Origin: JAAYCI01 sp964370045
Lineage (GTDB): Bacteria > Bacillota > Clostridia > Oscillospirales > Ruminococcaceae
Assembly: GCA_964370045.1 (NCBI GenBank)
Contig: CAYJGZ010000022.1
Span: 1 to 26,081, forward strand
Length of the DNA stretch: 26,081 nt
Direction of reading: 5' to 3'
The translations under genes and the position numbers were made by a program. Below are positions 1 through 6,352 of this stretch, one piece after another (positions within the stretch are counted from its first letter, which is position 1; each line of letters begins with the position of its first letter). The notes beneath the pieces were generated by a model. It did not search any database and had not been told where the DNA came from. It saw only the letters and a list, made by a program, of their open reading frames with translations.

Positions 1-665
1 CCCTGTGGTGGGTAGCCTGTGGGAGCGCCGTAGCCTGTGGGAGCACCGTAGCCTGTGGGAGCGCCGTAACCTGCGGCTGGACCTCTGCCGAATGCGGCGC
101 AAATTTCCGAGCCAATTTCCTCGTACTTACGGTATTCATGGCTGTATCTATCCTCAACGGCAAAGTCGTTAAGCCTAAACTCTATCTCGTCAAAGTAGGG
201 GTGGTTGAGGTGCATTTTTATGGTGAATTTGTAGGAATAGGTGTATCTTGGTGGGGAGTAGCTTTGTGGCTCATCTCCACTGCGGTCCATCTCCTCATCG
301 CGGTCCTCATCAATGTCCATAGTGCAGCCGGTTACCTGCGAAAGCAAAATAACATCGGGGTTGCGCTCTCGCCAGTCATCACGGCGGCAAAAAACAAATG
401 TTCCTGCAGGTTCGTCTATTTTGATTTCGCCGTCATCACCCAACACACGGGTGGGATTAAAACGCTCGAGTGCGGCTTTGTTTTCCTCACGATAGCTCAG
501 CTGTGCACGTATTTCCTCAACGGTGGAGTTGCGGCGCTCTGAAAAAAACGGGGATAGCTGGGAGGCGCAATCTTTGCAGAGGTTGCCGTCCTCAAGCTTG
601 CGGTTGCCGAGTAAACCTATTTTTTCCTCGCAAATATCGCAGTATTTTTTGTCAAAAAGTCCCAT
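1..665 (-). CDS. DUF4428-type zinc-ribbon protein with GYGAPT repeats (partial, 3' end beyond window)
   Basis: Reading the minus strand from the ATG at 665 gives an open frame of 221 codons that runs off the left edge without a stop. The N terminus is a small treble-clef/zinc-ribbon with paired cysteines C9xxC12 and C30xxC33 (YCDIC...LCKDC), the pattern of DUF4428 domains. A charged middle region contains an acidic stretch near residues 120-128 (DIDEDRDEEMD). The visible C terminus is a low-complexity tail of at least three GYGAPT hexapeptides. The start is supported by AAAGGAG about 7 nt upstream. It is the last visible gene of the SPFH/TPM cluster, about 95 bp after the DUF6935-like gene. 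Its tail resembles the GYGAPPQ tail of the SPFH protein in the same cluster, which suggests a shared partner or co-assembly (inference). The biochemical function is unknown and the true C terminus is not seen. Confidence 0.8.
   Translation of the reverse strand, partial: MGLFDKKYCDICEEKIGLLGNRKLEDGNLCKDCASQLSPFFSERRNSTVEEIRAQLSYREENKAALERFNPTRVLGDDGEIKIDEPAGTFVFCRRDDWRERNPDVILLSQVTGCTMDIDEDRDEEMDRSGDEPQSYSPPRYTYSYKFTIKMHLNHPYFDEIEFRLNDFAVEDRYSHEYRKYEEIGSEICAAFGRGPAAGYGAPTGYGAPTGYGAPTGYPPQ
12..65 (-). repeat. Tandem 18-bp coding repeat (hexapeptide GYGAPT)
   Basis: Three nearly identical 18-bp units (gtagcctgtgggagcgcc, with one g/a change in the middle unit) lie at 12-29, 30-47 and 48-65. 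A decayed unit follows from 66, and the array may continue to the left of the window. In the minus-strand frame each unit encodes one GYGAPT hexapeptide of the DUF4428 protein tail. There are no spacers, so this is not a CRISPR array. Such arrays can change copy number by slippage. Confidence 0.85.
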
Positions 666-760
666 ATCATACTCCTTTCTTGTTTGGCGACGGATAAACT
701 GTCACCGACAGAGCTATTTAATATTTTCCCAATAGAAAATGGGGGACGCCCTAAATTCAG

Positions 761-1255
761 CTATGCCCAAGGGTCATCTGCGGCAGGCGGCCGTATGCTC
801 GGCAGCAAGTATTGCTCCCACAAAAACCACTGTGCACCCTTTTGGCGAGCCTTTATGCCACGCTCGGTATCTGCGCCCGAAGAGCGCACAAGAAGCTTTG
901 CGTAGCCGTCCTCCGCATATGAGTAAGGGTTGTCAAAAATGGTGATGGTGTACGGCTGGCTGGGGGCGTAGTTGTTTTGGGGGGAGGTGCCGCCGAGGTA
1001 GGAGCGGCAGAGGTAATCCTTGCCCTGAAAGCGTTCTTTAATGAAAGCAAGCTCCATATTGGAAAGTGGCTGAGGACCTTTGAGAGAATTTAACATAGCT
1101 ATGCCGTCATTGGCATCCTCGGCATAGCGGCAAAGCGCAAGTATCGTGAGTGCACAGGCCTGAAAAGGCGTTGCAAGCGCATACTCGGGGAGTGCCGTAA
1201 GCTCCGCCACGTTTTTAGGTAAAGAGGTAAACGTGAAAGTTTGTGTATCTGCCAT
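761..1255 (-). CDS. DUF6935-like protein of unknown function
   Basis: This is a 164-residue soluble protein. The start is the ATG at 1255, preceded by ACGGAGGGCAACC, rather than an upstream in-frame start at 1321 that has no ribosome binding site. The N-terminal part (TFTFTSLPKNVAELTAL, then an alanine-rich helical stretch ending ALCRYAEDANDG) matches my recollection of the DUF6935 family, which occurs in Clostridia. No signal peptide, membrane segment or cysteine motif is visible. The C-terminal half is rich in aromatic residues and ends near WFLWEQYLLPSIRPP. It lies between the TPM-domain gene and the DUF4428 gene on the same strand, so it probably belongs to the membrane-stress cluster. 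The 166-bp gap upstream leaves room for a secondary promoter, but I could not identify one. The family name is moderately sure and the function is unknown. Confidence 0.7.
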   Translation of the reverse strand: MADTQTFTFTSLPKNVAELTALPEYALATPFQACALTILALCRYAEDANDGIAMLNSLKGPQPLSNMELAFIKERFQGKDYLCRSYLGGTSPQNNYAPSQPYTITIFDNPYSYAEDGYAKLLVRSSGADTERGIKARQKGAQWFLWEQYLLPSIRPPAADDPWA

Positions 1256-1421
1256 GGTTGCCCTCCGTTTAGAATGATGTTGAATTGATATATTTGAAAA
1301 AAACACACGATATATAAGCATATGTAAATTTCAAATATGTAATATTACGAATGGATTGCAAAAATATAAGTGCAAGCAGTCCCTAAAAAAGAGCACAGCA
1401 TTGCACTTATACGAATATCGG

Positions 1422-2213
1422 TCAATACCTGCTGGAGCGTCCGCTGCGAGAGGAGCTGCCGCCACCGCCACCGGAGGAGGAAGAGGAGCTGGAGCTTTTG
1501 GGGGTTCTCGTGGTGGATTCACGCAAGAAAATATCGTTCTGATGCGTTAAATTAAATGAACCACTGCGCACATAGTCCTGTGCGTGAGTGCTCTTGACAG
1601 CTGTTTTCATCTTGCTTTTCATTGATGCCGTAACAGCAAAAGCAACGAGAAGCCCGACGACAAGTGCAACAGCTAAAGATATAAGCGTGTTTTCCAGTGT
1701 GAAAAAAGGTGTGGAATATACAACGCCATCGTTGTAGGTCATGTCGAGGAAAATATCGGCCTGCTGTAAAAATACGCTGTACGCGTTGTAGTACTCGCCG
1801 TCATCAAGGTAGGGAATTATCACCTCGTCTATGCGGTCGTAGGTGTCATCCGAAAAGACGTATGAGCCGTAGTTCCTGGCCGAGGGGTAAAACCACCGCT
1901 CGTATGGGTCGTGCGCAAATATGACACCATCCGTGCTCTCATCCACCGGATAATAGTCTGCAAAGACTTCCAAGTCCTCGCCGTTCAAGTTGACCGTGAC
2001 AATAGTAATTTCAAAGTTATAGGTTGAGTAGATGCTCCAAAGATGGTCGTTCAGCGCACTTTCTTCACTGTCGCTGAGTATGTCTGCGCCATCAATCACG
2101 CCGGCATATGCCGTTTCCCACGAGGATGCGCTCGCCTGCACCGAAAGCGAGGGAAGCGTAAAGGAAAGGCACAGCAAAAGCGCAAATATTGACGCAACAA
2201 ATGTCTTTTTCAT
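1422..2213 (-). CDS. Secreted/membrane-anchored TPM-domain protein (YdjH-like)
   Basis: This protein has 263 residues from the ATG at 2213, preceded by AAAGGAGGCAGAG, which decides the start over an upstream in-frame start at 2297. Residues 1-27 form a signal peptide (MKKTFVASIFALLLCLSF..., cleavage near VQASA). The extracytoplasmic part from about residue 30 to 170 looks like a TPM domain: VIDGADILSDSEESALNDHL is the typical opening. A transmembrane helix follows near residues 180-202 (LISLAVALVVGLLVAFAV), then a basic cytoplasmic tail ending in a run of Ser and Gly and SGRSSRY. TPM proteins are associated with membrane or photosystem quality control and some act as phosphatases; no such activity is proven for this branch. 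It starts 14 bp after the preceding zinc-ribbon membrane gene, matching the B. subtilis ydjG-ydjH order, so a role at a membrane stress complex is likely (inference). Confidence 0.85.
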   Translation of the reverse strand: MKKTFVASIFALLLCLSFTLPSLSVQASASSWETAYAGVIDGADILSDSEESALNDHLWSIYSTYNFEITIVTVNLNGEDLEVFADYYPVDESTDGVIFAHDPYERWFYPSARNYGSYVFSDDTYDRIDEVIIPYLDDGEYYNAYSVFLQQADIFLDMTYNDGVVYSTPFFTLENTLISLAVALVVGLLVAFAVTASMKSKMKTAVKSTHAQDYVRSGSFNLTHQNDIFLRESTTRTPKSSSSSSSSGGGGGSSSRSGRSSRY

Positions 2214-2227
2214 TGCTCTGCCTCCTT

Positions 2228-3346
2228 TTAAGATAGTAGCCAAAGTGTCAAAAAGAATACGGGTAGTGCAGTGCCAAGGGTGAGGAACAAGCGCCACAAA
2301 AGCAGCTTGGTTTTGTCTATGGGTAGCTCGCCCGAGACTCTTCCTGTTTGTCCGTTTATAGCAAATTGATACATTTTATCGTCGTATTTTGTGTTGAGCA
2401 TCCACACGGGGAACAGCGCATAGTGGATGTTTTCGCCCATCATATTGATGTTGGAATGTTGCTCGCGTACGCTGGAATAGCCGCTTACGGTGCCTTTCAG
2501 CGCCTCTTTCACCGAGGTGATTACACGTGAGGAGGCACGGGGGGTGCTCTCGTCCACACTCACGTCAAACTTGTCCGCAAAGTAGCCGGCCATGTACATG
2601 GGGCTGAACGGAACGAGCCCGTCGTACGAGTAAGGCTCAAGGCCATCCATGTAGTTGTCGTCCATCTTCTTGGAGGCATCCACCGGCACGTGGTCGAAGG
2701 CGATGTTGCCCGCACGGATAACGTCGAAATATTCCGTCCTCGTGTAGTTGTAGGAGGAGTCGCTCCACCTGTGCACCTTTTCCGCCTTAAAGTTCACATG
2801 TCCGTCTCCCGTACAGCTGAACAGCCAAAAAGGCACGTACATGCCTGTTATTTTTGCCACACGGTTAGCGTCCTTGAATGTGTTGGGAAGCAGTGGCTTG
2901 CCGTTGTAAAACTCAAGCAGCATCTGCTGTGCTTGCTGTTTTTCAATCTTGAACGGCACAACAAAGTCGGGTGTGAGCGCACCCGTGACGTTTATTGCCA
3001 CCACCACGGGGTTGCCGCAGTACACGCACTCGGTGGCGAGCGTTGCACCATCAGACATCACCTGTGCGCCGCAGGAGGTGCACTCGTAGCCTGTCTGTGT
3101 GGGTAGCTCGCCCTGTTCCGAGCGGCTGGCGCCTCGCCAGTCCACCTGTTCTACGTTTTGGACAGGTGCAGTACCGTCTGCGGGAGGAATCCCCTGCTGT
3201 GCACCATCAGGTGCGGCAGGCTGTGTGAAAAACTCCTGCGGAAAGGTGCTGTCGCACGAGTCGCACACAAGCATCTGCTTTTCGGGGTCGAAGTGCAACG
3301 GCGCAGTACACGCAGGGCACTGATATTTTAACAAATCATCGGCCAA
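2228..3346 (-). CDS. Two-zinc-ribbon membrane protein (YdjG-like, TFIIB-type zinc finger)
   Basis: The protein has about 372 residues. I place the start at a TTG (3346) because GAGGAG sits 8 nt upstream of it; the GTG at 3355 would lie directly against the same Shine-Dalgarno and is unlikely. Two zinc ribbons occur at the N-terminal side: CPACTAP...CDSCDS (about residues 10-34) and CTSCGAQ...CVYCGNP (about residues 90-115), separated by a Pro/Gln-rich linker. The central region (roughly 120-340) is a conserved-looking globular domain. A single membrane helix ends the protein (LFLTLGTALPVFFLTLWLL). It lies between the SPFH gene (43-bp gap) and the TPM gene (14-bp gap), the same trio as ydjI-ydjG-ydjH of B. 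subtilis, where these products form a membrane complex linked to PspA. The function in this organism is inferred. Confidence 0.8.
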   Translation of the reverse strand: MADDLLKYQCPACTAPLHFDPEKQMLVCDSCDSTFPQEFFTQPAAPDGAQQGIPPADGTAPVQNVEQVDWRGASRSEQGELPTQTGYECTSCGAQVMSDGATLATECVYCGNPVVVAINVTGALTPDFVVPFKIEKQQAQQMLLEFYNGKPLLPNTFKDANRVAKITGMYVPFWLFSCTGDGHVNFKAEKVHRWSDSSYNYTRTEYFDVIRAGNIAFDHVPVDASKKMDDNYMDGLEPYSYDGLVPFSPMYMAGYFADKFDVSVDESTPRASSRVITSVKEALKGTVSGYSSVREQHSNINMMGENIHYALFPVWMLNTKYDDKMYQFAINGQTGRVSGELPIDKTKLLLWRLFLTLGTALPVFFLTLWLLS

Positions 3347-3389
3347 AATTAACACTCCTCTCGGGGGTGGACTTGAACAAAAGTGTCTG

Positions 3390-4931
3390 TTATTTCACAT
3401 CCTGCTCGTTGAAGGGGTCTCCACATTGCGGGCAGAACTTAGGTGCGTTTGTGGGGTCTTCAGGCTCCCACTTGCACTTGTCGCACTGATAGTTTGGCAC
3501 GCCTTCGGGCTTTTTAGCACCGCATTCAGCGCAGAACTTGCCCTTGTTCACTCCACCACAAGCACAGTTCCATCCATTGGCCGACGGTGCGGGTGGCTCA
3601 GGCTTTTTACTGCCGCATTCATCGCAGAAGTTGCCCGTGATGCCCGCCTTGCCACAAGCGCAATTCCATCCCTCACCAGGTGCCGCCATCTGGGGTGCTC
3701 CTTGCTGTGGGGTAGGTGGTGTGGCACCGCCCTGTGGCGGGGGAGCAGGGTAGCCCTGCTGTGGCGGAGCACCGTAACCCTGTTGTGGGGGAGCACCGTA
3801 GCCTTGCGGTGGGGGAGCGCCGTACCCTTGCTGGGGCGGCATACCGTAGCCACCTTGGGGCGGTGCGCCGTACGGCCCTTGGGGAGGAGCACCGTAGGGT
3901 TGTTGGCCGTATGGGGGTGGCTGCTGTTGACCCATCGAGTATAGGTTTTGGATGTTTCCGCCTGCACCTTGCGCCATGTTCATGCCGGCAAACGCCATGA
4001 ATGCGCCCTGACCCTCGTTTGCGGCGGCGGCCTGCATTGCCTCTGCCTGTGCGCCCACAAGGTGTGCCGCAGCCATGGTGGGGTTGCGGAAAGTTGCGTT
4101 GCGACGCAATTCTTTCAGCATCGCCTCGTCCTCTTCGGACGCTGTGACGGAGGAGACACCGAAGGAGAAAATTTTAAGGCCTCTCAGCTCTGCCCACTTT
4201 TTGGAGAGGATTTCGTTCAGTGCATCCGCAATCTCCATGGTGTGGTTGCTTAGCTGGTAGTAGGTGATGCCGCTTTCCGCAATCTTGCCAAAGGCCGGCT
4301 GCAAGGCAGTGAGCAACTCACTTTTCAGCATACTATCTATTTCGATGCGGTTGTAGTCGGCCGCAATGTTGCCGCACACATTGGTGTAAAACAGCATGGG
4401 GTCGATGATTTTGTACGAGTATTCGCCGTGGCAACGGATGGAGACATCAAGGTCTATCCCAAGGTCCTTGTACAGCACACGGAAGGGCACAGGGGAGGGC
4501 GTGCCGTACTTGTTGCCGATGATTTCCTTCGTGTTGAAGTAGTATATGCGCTGGTCTTTGCCCGGCTGTCCGCCGAAGGTAAAACGCTTACCTATGTTAA
4601 AAAAAGACTGCTTAATACTTTCGCCGAGGCTGCCCGCAAATATAGACGGCTCGGTGGAAGTGTCGTAAACAAACTCGCCCGGCTCTGCGCACAGCTCTGC
4701 CACCTTGCCGTTGTCCACAATAATCATGCACTGGCCGTCCGCCACTGCAACAACAGAGCCATTAGAAATAATGTTTTCGGTGCCCTTCGTGTTGGAGCTA
4801 CGCCCATCCACACGCTTTACACCTTTGCTTACCAAAATTTCGGGTGGCAATGCGTCGCAGTAGAAAAATTCTTTCCACTGGTCGGCCAAAACGCCACCCA
4901 CAGAGCCTACAAGTGCCTTAATCAGTCCCAT
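3390..4931 (-). CDS. SPFH-domain protein with C-terminal zinc ribbons (YdjI-like)
   Basis: The protein has 513 residues, starting at the ATG at 4931 behind GGGAGGCTCTTA. Residues about 25-270 form an SPFH (stomatin/prohibitin/flotillin) domain of the COG4260 type, sometimes labelled virion-core-like. There is no clear N-terminal membrane helix. An Ala/Gln-rich linker is followed by a long Pro/Gly/Gln tail with repeated YGAPPQQG-like units (about 335-405). Three zinc ribbons then end the protein: CACGKAG...CDECG, CACGGVN...CAECG and CDKCKW...CPQCG. SPFH proteins oligomerise on membranes and organise microdomains; in B. subtilis the homologue YdjI is linked to PspA. It is the first gene of the cluster, with its own promoter at 5030-5058. 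A PspA gene is not in the window but could lie beyond the left edge (inference). Confidence 0.88.
   Translation of the reverse strand: MGLIKALVGSVGGVLADQWKEFFYCDALPPEILVSKGVKRVDGRSSNTKGTENIISNGSVVAVADGQCMIIVDNGKVAELCAEPGEFVYDTSTEPSIFAGSLGESIKQSFFNIGKRFTFGGQPGKDQRIYYFNTKEIIGNKYGTPSPVPFRVLYKDLGIDLDVSIRCHGEYSYKIIDPMLFYTNVCGNIAADYNRIEIDSMLKSELLTALQPAFGKIAESGITYYQLSNHTMEIADALNEILSKKWAELRGLKIFSFGVSSVTASEEDEAMLKELRRNATFRNPTMAAAHLVGAQAEAMQAAAANEGQGAFMAFAGMNMAQGAGGNIQNLYSMGQQQPPPYGQQPYGAPPQGPYGAPPQGGYGMPPQQGYGAPPPQGYGAPPQQGYGAPPQQGYPAPPPQGGATPPTPQQGAPQMAAPGEGWNCACGKAGITGNFCDECGSKKPEPPAPSANGWNCACGGVNKGKFCAECGAKKPEGVPNYQCDKCKWEPEDPTNAPKFCPQCGDPFNEQDVK
3722..3925 (-). repeat. Degenerate 24-bp tandem coding repeat (YGAPPQQG-like)
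   Basis: Imperfect units of about 24 bp (for example gagcaccgtaaccctgttgt) follow one another here. In the minus-strand frame they encode YGAPPQQG, YGAPPPQG, YGMPPQQG and similar octapeptides in the SPFH protein tail. Units differ more from each other than the 18-bp units at 12-65, so this array looks older. The repeated peptide core GYGAP is shared with the DUF4428 protein of the same cluster. Confidence 0.75.
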
Positions 4932-5029
4932 TAAGAGCCTCCCTCGGTGTGTGATTTTTTTGTGGGGAAAAGAAAATTTGTGTTAAATTACAACAAAATA
5001 TGCCAAAACTTGACATATAGAATGAGTAC

Positions 5030-5058
5030 ATTATAGCAGAATATACTCAGTGCGTAAA
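5030..5058 (-). promoter_or_regulatory. Promoter of the SPFH/zinc-ribbon/TPM cluster
   Basis: On the minus strand, TTTACG (5053-5058) and TATAAT (5030-5035) are separated by exactly 17 bp. Transcription would begin near 5023, leaving a leader of about 90 nt before the SPFH start at 4931. This is a housekeeping sigma-type promoter, not an obvious alternative-sigma site. On the plus strand, TTGACA (5010-5015), 16 bp and TATAGC (5032-5037) overlap it. Confidence 0.6.
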
Positions 5059-5124
5059 TATGCGCTTTTGCCTCTTTTGCAATGCTGTTTTGGCGATTGT
5101 GCACAAAGTGGCACGTGGTTTATG

Positions 5125-5144
5125 CAAAGATTAGCGAGCTAATC
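5125..5144 (-). terminator. Weak possible terminator at the rpoD stop codon
   Basis: The minus strand reads GATTAG-CTCG-CTAATC followed by TTTGC, a 6-bp stem that includes the rpoD stop codon. The stem is AT-rich and the T run is only three bases, so termination would be inefficient at best. No better terminator is visible between rpoD and the SPFH promoter. Confidence 0.3.
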
Positions 5145-6227
5145 CAAAAAGTCACGCAGTTTTTTGCTACGGGAGGGGTGACGCAGCTTGCGCAGTGCCT
5201 TTGCCTCTATCTGACGGATGCGCTCACGTGTCACGCGGAACTCCTTGCCCACTTCCTCCAGCGTGCGGGGGCGGCCGTCCTTTAGGCCAAATCGTAGGCG
5301 CAGTACCTTTTCTTCACGGGGGGTGAGCGTTTGCAGCACCCCTGCAAGCTGTTCACGCAGGAGCGTGTGGCTGGCGGCCTCGGCGGGCACGGGTGCGTCC
5401 TCGTCGGGGATAAAGTCCCCAAGGTGGCTGTCCTCCTCCTCGCCGATGGGCGTCTCAAGGCTGACAGGCTCCTGCGCCACACGCATGATTTCACGCACCT
5501 TTTCCACCGGCATGTCCAGCTCCAGCGCAATTTCCTGTGCGGTGGCTTCGTGGCCGTTGCGGTGTAGCAGGTGGCTGCTCACCTTTTTCACCTTGTTTAT
5601 CGTCTCCACCATGTGCACGGGTATGCGAATGGTGCGTGCTTGGTCCGCAATAGCACGTGTGATAGCCTGACGAATCCACCACGTGGCGTAGGTGGAAAAC
5701 TTAAAACCTTTCGTGTGGTCGAACTTTTCCACCGCCTTGATAAGCCCGAGGTTGCCCTCCTGAATTAAATCGAGGAACTGCATACCTCTGCCCACGTAGC
5801 GCTTGGCAATGGATACCACAAGGCGCAGGTTTGCCTCCGACAGGCGTTTTTTTGCGATGTCGCCGTCTGCACCGCCCGCCTGAATGCGCACGGCCAGCGC
5901 TACTTCCTCTTCGCTTGTGAGAAGCGGCACACGGCCTATCTCCTTTAGGTAAACCTTCACAGGGTCGTCAATGGCAACGCCCTCCGCAGAAAGCTCGCTC
6001 TCAAACTGGTCCACGCTTTCCTCAGTAAGTGTGAACTTTTCGTTGTCCGGGTCCGGCTCGTCCACTATTTCGATGTTTTGTGCGTCCAGCGTTTCGTAAA
6101 GCTTGTCCACAAGCTCCACGTCAAAGCCTATCTCCTCAAGGACATCGTTTATCTCCTTTGTGGTGAGGCGCTGGTTGCGCTTGCCGGTTTCTACCAGCTC
6201 TTTTATTACATTTTTCTTGTCCGCCAT
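5139..6227 (-). CDS. rpoD: RNA polymerase housekeeping sigma factor (SigA/RpoD)
   Basis: A 362-residue primary sigma-70 factor, the usual length for Gram-positive SigA. The start is the ATG at 6227, with AGGAG 6 nt upstream; the nearby ATG six bases earlier abuts the same site. Residues 1-60 are region 1.1-like (KNVIKELVETGKRNQRLT). Region 1.2 opens at DPVKVYLKEIGRVPLL. Region 2 contains LRLVVSIAKRYVGRGMQFLD and the -10 recognition helix around FKFSTYATWWIRQAITRAIA. Region 3 follows RIPVHMVETINKV. Region 4 ends with the -35 helix-turn-helix EEVGKEFRVTRERIRQIEAK and LRDFLD. It directs core polymerase to TTGACA/TATAAT promoters such as those in this window. It follows dnaG with a 125-bp gap, the arrangement of the Gram-positive macromolecular synthesis operon. 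Confidence 0.97.
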   Translation of the reverse strand: MADKKNVIKELVETGKRNQRLTTKEINDVLEEIGFDVELVDKLYETLDAQNIEIVDEPDPDNEKFTLTEESVDQFESELSAEGVAIDDPVKVYLKEIGRVPLLTSEEEVALAVRIQAGGADGDIAKKRLSEANLRLVVSIAKRYVGRGMQFLDLIQEGNLGLIKAVEKFDHTKGFKFSTYATWWIRQAITRAIADQARTIRIPVHMVETINKVKKVSSHLLHRNGHEATAQEIALELDMPVEKVREIMRVAQEPVSLETPIGEEEDSHLGDFIPDEDAPVPAEAASHTLLREQLAGVLQTLTPREEKVLRLRFGLKDGRPRTLEEVGKEFRVTRERIRQIEAKALRKLRHPSRSKKLRDFLD

Positions 6228-6303
6228 ATTCATCTCCTTTTGGATATTGAGGTGGTGCAAGGTTGGGTTATATGCGAAAAGCGAATGCAGTCCGTGCTAT
6301 TAG

Positions 6304-6346
6304 CTATGTGTCCGCACGTGTTTGCGGATGTGTCAAATAAGTGACA
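6304..6346 (-). other. Two small stem-loops in the dnaG-rpoD gap
   Basis: Two inverted repeats sit immediately downstream of dnaG: TGTCA-N6-TGACA (6331-6346) and TCCGCA-N6-TGCGGA (6311-6328). Neither is followed by a T run on the minus strand, so they are not good terminators. They could be RNA processing or stability elements that separate primase and sigma mRNA levels, as known for macromolecular synthesis operons in other bacteria (inference). Confidence 0.4.
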
Positions 6347-6352
6347 TCGCCA

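Noticed and set aside
12..65. CRISPR-like short direct repeats
   Set aside because: Units are contiguous with no spacers and encode an in-frame hexapeptide repeat.
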